Origin: CAZRRV01 sp964406705
Lineage (GTDB): Bacteria > Bacillota > Clostridia > Oscillospirales > Acutalibacteraceae
NCBI GenBank assembly: GCA_964406705.1
Contig: CAYOSS010000036.1
Coordinates: forward strand, 1 to 16,159
Length of the DNA: 16,159 nt
Direction: 5' to 3'
Each line of letters begins with the position of its first letter. Positions within the stretch are counted from its first letter, which is position 1. The notes beneath the pieces were generated by a model that worked only from the letters and a program-made list of their open reading frames with translations, was not told where the DNA came from and made no database searches. Made by a program: the position numbers and the translations under genes. Shown here one piece after another: positions 7,524-14,200 of the stretch.

Positions 7524-7578
7524 GGCGGCGCCGCCGGGTGACCGCCTAACGGCTCCGGGCGCCATCTGCCCGGCATTT
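7524..7578 (+). terminator. Palindrome and GC hairpin after the DUF4838 lipoprotein gene, possible weak terminator
   Basis: The perfect 12-bp palindrome GGCGGCGCCGCC (7524-7535) begins just after the stop. CCGGGC (7555-7560) then pairs with GCCCGG (7568-7573) across a 7-nt loop and is followed by CATTTTCC. The U-tract is short, so at most this is a leaky terminator or a 3'-end stabiliser that lowers expression of the downstream genes. Confidence 0.4.
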
Positions 7579-7596
7579 TCCGCCAATCATCACTCA

Positions 7597-7634
7597 GCGG
7601 TATTGCTTTAGGGCGGCATTGCACGCGGTATTGC
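7597..7634 (+). repeat. Three direct repeats of GCGG(T/C)ATTGC before the BIG2 lipoprotein gene
   Basis: GCGGTATTGC occurs at 7597-7606 and 7625-7634, with GCGGCATTGC at 7613-7622 between them. Start-to-start spacing is 16 and 12 bp. The cluster ends 20 nt before the GTG start, adjoining the ribosome binding site. It could be a regulator binding array or slippage-derived duplication. Confidence 0.5.
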
Positions 7635-7654
7635 GAAGAAGGGGGCTTATAAAA

Positions 7655-8968
7655 GTGAGAAAACGTGTTTTAGCGGCGGTTTTGTGCGCCTGTCTGCTGG
7701 TCTTGCTCTGCGGGTGCGGGGATGATGCCGCGCCCGCCGGAGGGAAGTTTGCCGTCAAGATAGGCGAGACGCTCACCCTCACCGCGCCGGGCGAGAACGT
7801 GGGCTGGATGAGCGGCGACCCCGACATCGCGACGGTCACGGGAGGTATAGTCGCGGGCGTATCCGAGGGGAAGACCACCGTGACGGCGACTGACGGCGAG
7901 GGCAACGTCACCACCTTCGAGGTCACCGTGGAGAACGCCTACGTTCCCGTAGTAAGCATTCTCAATAAGGCCTCTACCCTCTACCTGGGGAACACCTACA
8001 AGCTCCGGGCCGCTGTCACGGTGGGATACGAGACCCCGGACGCCAAAGTCGCCTGGAAATCCTCCAACGAGGGGGTGGCCGCCGTCTCGGAGGACGGCAC
8101 CGTGACCACCGTTTCGGGCGGGAAGGTCACCATTACAGCTTCCGCCACGGTGGACGGTGACTACACCGAGGACAGCTTCGAGGCCGTCGTGGCGAAGCTA
8201 AACTATATAGACGCCCCCGCGCGGGTGGATATGGGGCTTTACGCGGGAGACCGCACCGCTACGCTTTCCTATAAGATTTACCTCGACTCCGCGGCGACTA
8301 ACGAGAAGGCTACGCTGACTTCCGCCGACCCCGGTGTCGTCACCGTGAACGCGGCGGGGCGGCTCACCGCCGTCGCGGAGGGGGAGACCTACATCACCGT
8401 CTCCTACTCAAGCGACAAGGATAATCTCACCGTTAAAGTCCCGGTTAAAGTCAGCCGACACAGGCTCTTTACTTACAATTCGGGCAATACCCTCTTCTAC
8501 AGCGGCGACCTCCCCCGCACAAACGGTATCACCAAGGGGACGCACTGGACGAACGACGTCGGCAAGATCGCCGACGAGGGGACCATATCCGGGCGCGGCG
8601 CGGTGTATGTGCAGAATTTCTCAAATCATTATAAGCCCGGCCTGTCCTGGAGGTTAGAGCTTACCAAGGCGGAATTGCAGCGCTACCTAAAGGCGGGGTA
8701 CAGCAAGGTTGTAGTGCCGTTCTACACCGACCACCCGAAGGCGGTGGGCCTACAGTTCCAGTGCGCGGATTTCATCACGGAGGCGCTTCCCACCGGCAAG
8801 TGGCTGGAGATGGAGTTCCCGCTCGATAAGTTCATCGCGTATTACGACTCCTACGCGGTGGAGGGCACGCCGATACTGCTTATCACCTCCAACCCGCTCG
8901 ACTACTACCTGGAGAACGGCAAGGGCATTGGCTACAATATGTACTTCGGCGACATCTACCTGCGGTAG
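7655..8968 (+). CDS. BIG2-type Ig-like lipoprotein with a C-terminal beta-rich module
   Basis: A 437-aa protein from GTG 7655. This start has AAGAAGGGGG 9 nt upstream and puts the hydrophobic signal peptide at the N-terminus; the TTG at 7619 would add 12 residues and has no such support. Lipobox LCGC gives lipidated Cys21. Three BIG2-like Ig domains follow, at about 32-93, 98-180 and 184-267. They show the usual W-x-S-x-(D/N)-x-x-(I/V)-A-x-V and G-x-(T/V)-x-(I/V)-T-(A/V) patterns. Residues 270-437 form a separate beta-rich domain with LTKAELQRYLKAGYSKVVV (336-354) and a FPLDKFIAYYDSY segment (388-400). Both match segments of the six-fold repeat in the 1509-aa protein at 11239-15768, so the two proteins share a module. 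It lies between the two DUF4838 genes, 19 nt before the second. A binding role at the cell surface is inferred. Confidence 0.85.
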   Translation: MRKRVLAAVLCACLLVLLCGCGDDAAPAGGKFAVKIGETLTLTAPGENVGWMSGDPDIATVTGGIVAGVSEGKTTVTATDGEGNVTTFEVTVENAYVPVVSILNKASTLYLGNTYKLRAAVTVGYETPDAKVAWKSSNEGVAAVSEDGTVTTVSGGKVTITASATVDGDYTEDSFEAVVAKLNYIDAPARVDMGLYAGDRTATLSYKIYLDSAATNEKATLTSADPGVVTVNAAGRLTAVAEGETYITVSYSSDKDNLTVKVPVKVSRHRLFTYNSGNTLFYSGDLPRTNGITKGTHWTNDVGKIADEGTISGRGAVYVQNFSNHYKPGLSWRLELTKAELQRYLKAGYSKVVVPFYTDHPKAVGLQFQCADFITEALPTGKWLEMEFPLDKFIAYYDSYAVEGTPILLITSNPLDYYLENGKGIGYNMYFGDIYLR

Positions 8969-8987
8969 CGAAGGAGGATAAGGCGAA

Positions 8988-10664
8988 GTGAGGAAAGTTT
9001 GCGTTTCGGGGGCGGAAAACGCCCCGGCGGCGGCGCTGTTTCTAAAAGAGGGGCTCTCGGCGGGGCTGCGCAAAGTGCTTTATGTGGAGAGCGAGGCTGA
9101 GGCGGACTTCATCGTCACCCTTTGTACGGGGGATTACACCCGCCCGCACGGGTTTACCGCCCGCAGCGACGGGAAACGCGTCCGCGTGGGCGCCCCGACC
9201 GCCCGGGAAGTGCTGTACGGAGTGCAGGATGTGCTGAAGAGGCTCTTCGATTACGAGGCCTACGCCGCCGACGAGTGGAGCTTCACCCCGCGCGAGTACG
9301 ACGTTCTCCCGGTTTTCGACGACGCGGAGGAGCCGTCTTTCCCCTACCGGCTTTATCTGCCCTCCATGCCGGACCGTCGGCGGCAGAGGGACCTGCTGCG
9401 CCTGCACGACGGGATCTGGGCGGATCCCAAGGGCAAGTGGTTCCACACAATTCTGGATTACCTGCCCTACGAGACATACGGCGAGGCCCACCCCGACTGG
9501 TACTGCCCCGAGCTTGACCAGCCGGGTGGCGGGCGGCAGGTGTGCTACTCCAACTTAGCGGACGGGGGAGAGGCGTACAAAATTGTCCTCGAGGTGGCAA
9601 AGCGCACCATTCTGGAGAACCCCGGCAAGCCCAACCTTTCCGTCACCCAGAACGACGGGGTGCAGTGGTGCGAATGCCCCCGCTGCAAGGCTTACGCCGC
9701 GAAGTACGGGGCCGAGGCCGCGCCGCAAAATCTCTTCCTGAACCGCCTCGCCGACGACATTTCCGCCTGGCAGAGGGAAATCGGTCTTCGGGACGACATC
9801 ACTATTGTCGCCTTCGCCTACTGCAGGTCGCTGAAAGCCCCCGTAAAGGAGGAGGGCGGCAAGATAGTCCCCACCGCGCCGGAAATGGTGCTCCGGGACA
9901 ACGTGGGCGTCATATACGCCCCCATCGAGATGGATTACGGCAAGCCCATCACCGCCCCGGAGAATGCGGAGTTCGCGAACAACCTCCGCAGCTGGGGGGT
10001 GCTCTGCCGGCGGCTCTTCACCTGGTTCTATCAGACGGATTTCAGGTATTACTTAGCCCCCTACGACTGGTTCCCGACGACGCAGGAGAATTACCGCTTT
10101 TGCCGGGACCTCGGCGTGTGGTGCTTCTACGATCAGGGGGAGCACACTCAGGAGAACGCCACCGCTTTCGACAGGCTCAAGACCTACATCACCGCCAAGC
10201 TCCTCTGGAACGTCGACGACGACCAGGCGGCGCTCACGGACAACTTCTTCCGGGCGTACTTCGACATCGCCGTGCCCTACGTCAGGACGGTGTACGACGA
10301 GATCCTGCAAAACAACGAGAAGTGGCACCGCGAGAAGGGCATAGGCGTGGAGTGGTACATCTACTTCGAGATTGTCCGGCGGGATATATGGAGCGAGGAG
10401 CAGCTCAGGCGCTGGGACGCGCTGTTTTCCGACGCCGTGCGAGCCGTGGATGAGAGCGATCTTCCCTTTCGGCGGCAGGCGACGCTTCGCCGCAGGATCG
10501 AGCTCGAGCGCGTATCGATCCGCTTCCTCTTAGTGTGCCTGTATGACACCGACACCGCGTCCAGAGCGGCCTTTTGCCGGGATCTGGGGCTGCTCGGTGT
10601 CGCTACCACGGGCGAGGGCCGGGACCGCACCGTCTCCGCGCTCAAGAAAGCCTGGGGAGTGTAG
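8988..10664 (+). CDS. DUF4838-family protein without signal peptide, predicted cytosolic
   Basis: A 558-aa protein paralogous to the lipoprotein at 5661-7523. Shared landmarks in the same order are LYGVQDVLKRLF (76-87), HPDWY (168-172), QNDGVQWCECPRCKA (221-235), VLRDNVGV (301-308), PYDWFPTTQENY (358-369) and TAKLLWNVD (402-410). Unlike its paralog it keeps the family's QND triplet. There is no signal peptide or lipobox, and none is missed: an in-frame TAA at 8979-8981 closes the frame three codons before GTG 8988. AAGGAGG (8971-8977) is 10 nt upstream. It is thus predicted to act inside the cell, possibly on imported products of whatever the outer proteins handle. The final codons (SALKKAWGV) coincide with the first unit of the downstream stem-loop array, so the 3' end may have been set by repeat insertion. 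Enzymatic activity is not established. Confidence 0.85.
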   Translation: MRKVCVSGAENAPAAALFLKEGLSAGLRKVLYVESEAEADFIVTLCTGDYTRPHGFTARSDGKRVRVGAPTAREVLYGVQDVLKRLFDYEAYAADEWSFTPREYDVLPVFDDAEEPSFPYRLYLPSMPDRRRQRDLLRLHDGIWADPKGKWFHTILDYLPYETYGEAHPDWYCPELDQPGGGRQVCYSNLADGGEAYKIVLEVAKRTILENPGKPNLSVTQNDGVQWCECPRCKAYAAKYGAEAAPQNLFLNRLADDISAWQREIGLRDDITIVAFAYCRSLKAPVKEEGGKIVPTAPEMVLRDNVGVIYAPIEMDYGKPITAPENAEFANNLRSWGVLCRRLFTWFYQTDFRYYLAPYDWFPTTQENYRFCRDLGVWCFYDQGEHTQENATAFDRLKTYITAKLLWNVDDDQAALTDNFFRAYFDIAVPYVRTVYDEILQNNEKWHREKGIGVEWYIYFEIVRRDIWSEEQLRRWDALFSDAVRAVDESDLPFRRQATLRRRIELERVSIRFLLVCLYDTDTASRAAFCRDLGLLGVATTGEGRDRTVSALKKAWGV

Positions 10665-10978
10665 CCCGCTCAGGTTTCCCGCCCGGGAAAGCCCGGGGAG
10701 TGTAGTTTTGCTCCGCCCCGCGCTCCGGAAAGCCCGGGATCGTCCAACACGGTTCCGAGCCCGGGAAATGCCGGGAGCGCCCCGCGTCGTCTCCGCGCTC
10801 CGGTAAGCTCGGGGACCGTCTGCGCGGACCCGCACTCCCGAAGGCCCGGGAGCGCCTCGCAAGGTTTCTCGCTCGGAAAAGCTCTTGAGCGCAATCCCGC
10901 GCCGGCTCCGCGCTTGGGGAAGCCCGGGAGCGCATCCCTCTCGCCGCCCGTCGCCGGGAGGTTCTTCGGGGGAAGCGC
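10636..10978 (+). repeat. REP-like tandem stem-loop array, about eight degenerate units
   Basis: Units start near 10636, 10682, 10719, 10757, 10795, 10831, 10870 and 10909, with a more diverged one near 10952; the period is about 38 bp. The consensus core is close to CGCGCTCCGGAAAGCCCGGG followed by AGCGC, itself an imperfect stem-loop with an AAAG loop. Examples are CCCGGG-AAAG-CCCGGG (10682-10697) and CTCCCG/CGGGAG (10835-10850). GTCTCCGCGCTC is identical at 10632-10643 and 10789-10800. The first unit lies inside the end of the DUF4838 gene. The second is followed by TAGTTTTG and might terminate weakly. No spacer diversity or cas genes, so this is not CRISPR. Confidence 0.65.
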
Positions 10979-11217
10979 GACCCGCCCTCCGCATCACCGG
11001 GCGAGGTACGGCAGACCGTGGAACCGCGACCGACCCCCCATATTACAGAGCGAGGCGCGGGCGGTAAGCCGCAAGGCGCGACCCGCCCACATCACAGAGC
11101 GGAGCGCGGTAAGCCTAAAACCGCGGCCCGCCCTCATCACGAAAGCGCGGTAAGCCCCAAAAGGCCGCGCCGGCTCACCCCGATTCCGCCATAAACGCGA
11201 CCCGCCCCCCGCGACAG
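10976..11217 (+). repeat. Second tandem array, period about 45-50 bp, different consensus
   Basis: CGCGACCCGCCC is identical at 10976-10987, 11077-11088 and 11196-11207, with variants at 11025 and 11122. Within units, GCGCGGTAAGCC is identical at 11104-11115 and 11145-11156 and diverged at 11059-11070, and a CATCACAGAGCG-like segment precedes it. Units are 31 to 52 bp apart and degenerate. With the preceding array it fills the 574-base gap between genes. I see no strong promoter in 10665-11238; the only clear expression signal is AAGGAGGT at 11226-11233. Confidence 0.6.
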
Positions 11218-11238
11218 GGGAGCACAAGGAGGTAGAAA

Positions 11239-14200
11239 ATGAGCAACAATAAAGCCTCGAACGGTTCTTTGCAACAGATTCCGTGGTACCGCCGGTATAA
11301 AAAGCCGCTTATAATAGGCGGAGCGGCGGGAGCCGCCGTCATCGCCCTTGCCGTCGCGCTGCTGATCCTCGCCCCCTGGCGGAAGAGCGGGAACGGTCCC
11401 CGGGGCGACGGCGGAGTGCACAACTGGGTTGACAGGCAGGTGCTCACCGAATCCACCTGCACCCGGCAGGGGCTTGTCCGCTACACCTGCCGCGACTGCG
11501 GGGAGACCAAGGTGGAGAAGCTGCCTCTCGCGGCGCACGTCCCCACGGGCGAGTATTACCACGACGAGGAGGAGCACTGGCACATTTGCGTGAACTGCGG
11601 CGAGGTGTTCGACCTCGGCTCGCACAAGTGGACCGAAAGCCCCACCGGTATGGCGGCCAAGACCGTGGCCGCGGGGAAGTTGGTCTGCGAGTTCTGCGGG
11701 GCGACGGGTACCAAGACCGAGACCCGGGTCCAGGCCGACCCCGTCTACCCCTCCCGCGACTACGCCGACACCACGACGGTGGGCGACGGCGACTACCTCT
11801 TTATCCCGCGCTTAAACGGGGACAACTTCACCTTTTGGGGTACGGGCGGCAAGAAGATAGCGGTGGACTGGTTCAAGGGGGACCTGGGCAACCAGCCCCG
11901 TCTGACCCTCCCCATCGGCAGCGGGACGGTCACGATTAAACCGACATCGTACTTAAAAAGCAAGGCCGAGTTGCAGCGCCTCCTCGACGCGGGGAGGACC
12001 GAGATCCGCTTTACCGTGGGGATAAAGGCGATAGGCGGCAAGGGCTGGGGCGGTCACATCACGGTCTCCTCGCCCTACTTCTCCCGCGTGTGGGAGGGTA
12101 TGGTGGAGAAGGGCAACCTGACGGTCCGCTTCTCGCTGCGGGAGTTTATAGAGCGCTACGACGAGATTTCTGCTAACGGGCTGTTCAACTTCTTCTTCGA
12201 GTCCGACCCGTGGGACGTCTACGAGTTCTTCTTCACCGGCGTGGAGATAGTCACCGACCACGACTTCACCACCGACTGGCGCAAGGATATCGACTCCCAC
12301 TGGCACGTCTGCACCATCTGCGGGGAGAAGAAGGACGTCGCCGCCCACACGCTCAAGGACGGGAAATGCTCCGTCTGCGGGCCGCTTTCCGCGACGCTGC
12401 TCACCCCCGCCACCGGCTCGGGCAACTACAGGGCCGAGGCGAACAACGGCGGCGTGGAGCACGACGTCGCCTATCCCACGCCCTACGAGGGGGCTTTGGC
12501 GCATTTCTCGGTGGACGGCAACGCCGCGGCTAACATCATAGTCTTTTCGGATAACCTCGACATCTCCGTCAAGGAGGAACTCGAGAAAATCTACGCCGCG
12601 GGCGTGACTGAGGTCGTCTGGACCCTCCGCTTCAGGATCAACCACGTGGCGGGGAGCGGCTGGTACGAGTGGCCCATGACCGTTATGGTTACCGCGCCGT
12701 GGAGCGGGCTTTCCTATTCCACCTGGTTCGACCGCAACGGGCCGGACGGCTTCGGGGTGCCGCTTACGGTGAAGTTCCCCGTAAAGGATTTGATCGATAA
12801 TTTCGACAAGGTGGCGAGCGAGGGGCTCTTCAAGGTGAACACCAACGCCCCCCAGGACTCCTGGTCGTTCGACATTATGACCCCGATCACCCTCACCACC
12901 GATCACGACTTCTCCGATATCTGGGAGCAGACCGCTACGGAGCATTACCGGGTCTGCAAGATATGCGGCGCGGTGGAGGAGGCCACCGAGGAGGAGCACC
13001 GTTTCGGCGAAAACGGCTACACCTGCGACGTTTGCGGCGTCGTGGGGGTGAATGTGTTCACCCCGAAAGCCGACGCGAGCAACTTCAGTGTTTCGGCGGG
13101 GGGCGCCGCGACCGCGAACGGCAAGCCCTATCTTGACGGGTACTCCTACACCGAGATCCCGCCGGTGCCAAACGATACCGGGATAATGCTGAAAGCCTTG
13201 GGCTTCGATTTCGAGGGGGACGTCCTCGCCGCGCTGAAAGCCTTATACGAGAGGGGCTACCGCGAGCTGACGGGAGCGGTGCGCTTCAGGATTACCGGCG
13301 GCAAATGGTGGGGCGCCGATATCGCCGTAGCCGCGCCCTGGAGCGGGCACGAGCCGTACGTCTCCCAAATGTTCGATGTGGAGACGGTCTACTTTAAGTT
13401 CGCGCTTAAGGACTTAATCGACAATTACGGGAAGGCTATGTCGGAGGGGCTGCTCCGCCTCACCTTTAAGGACAGCGTGGACAACAGCATTGCGGTGGAA
13501 GTGGTAAAGCCCCTTGTAGCGACCGTTTCCCACGAGGTGGCGGAGGAGTACACCCAGAGCGATTTGGAGCATTACCACGCCTGCTCGGTCTGCGGTGAGG
13601 TTATGGACACCCCCGAACGGCACACTTTCACCGACGCGGAAAAGAAGCACTGCTCGGTCTGCGGGGACGTGCACCGCTATCTCTTCACCCCGAACGCCTC
13701 GCCCAACTTCACCGTCAAGGCGTACGAAGGGGATCGCGACGTGACCGACCGCTCCATCTCCTCCGGCTGGAACGGGGCGCTCGCGATGCTGCGGGTCAAC
13801 TGCACGGAGGCCGCCTCCGGCGCGAGGGGGATCATATTTACCGCCAACGCGCTCGGGCGCACCAAGGAGCAGCTGCGGGCCCTCCTTGACGACGGGCTCC
13901 GAGAAGTTACCGTCACGGTGCGTATCAGAATAGGCTCGGGGGGCACCAGCGCGGGCTGGGCGATGAATTTAACCCTCGCCGCGCCCTGGAGCGGGGCCTA
14001 CCGCAACGTCAATGTCTCCTCCAACGACAACGGCGAGGACAAGGACGGGCAGACCTTCACCGTGGCTTTCGCGCTGAAAGACCTGGTGGAAAACTTCGAC
14101 ACGGCGGCGAACGAGGGGCTGCTCTTCGTCATTAACACCGTGCCGCAAAACGAGATTCAGATAGACTTTATGAGCCCCTTCGAGATAACCGTGGCGCACA

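Noticed and set aside
7619..7654. TTG 7619 as start of the BIG2 lipoprotein
   Set aside because: Adds 12 charged residues before the signal peptide; GTG 7655 has a well-placed AAGAAGGGGG.
10530..10997. 155-aa minus-strand ORF with repeated RSRAF/ERG segments
   Set aside because: Its protein repeats are the translation of the intergenic stem-loop array; no ribosome binding site or family resemblance.
11000..11060. Promoter around CATATTACAG before the 1509-aa gene
   Set aside because: Weak -10-like hexamer without a -35 partner at proper spacing in very GC-rich repeats.
10636..11217. CRISPR array
   Set aside because: Units are degenerate stem-loops without constant repeats separated by unique spacers, and no cas genes are present.
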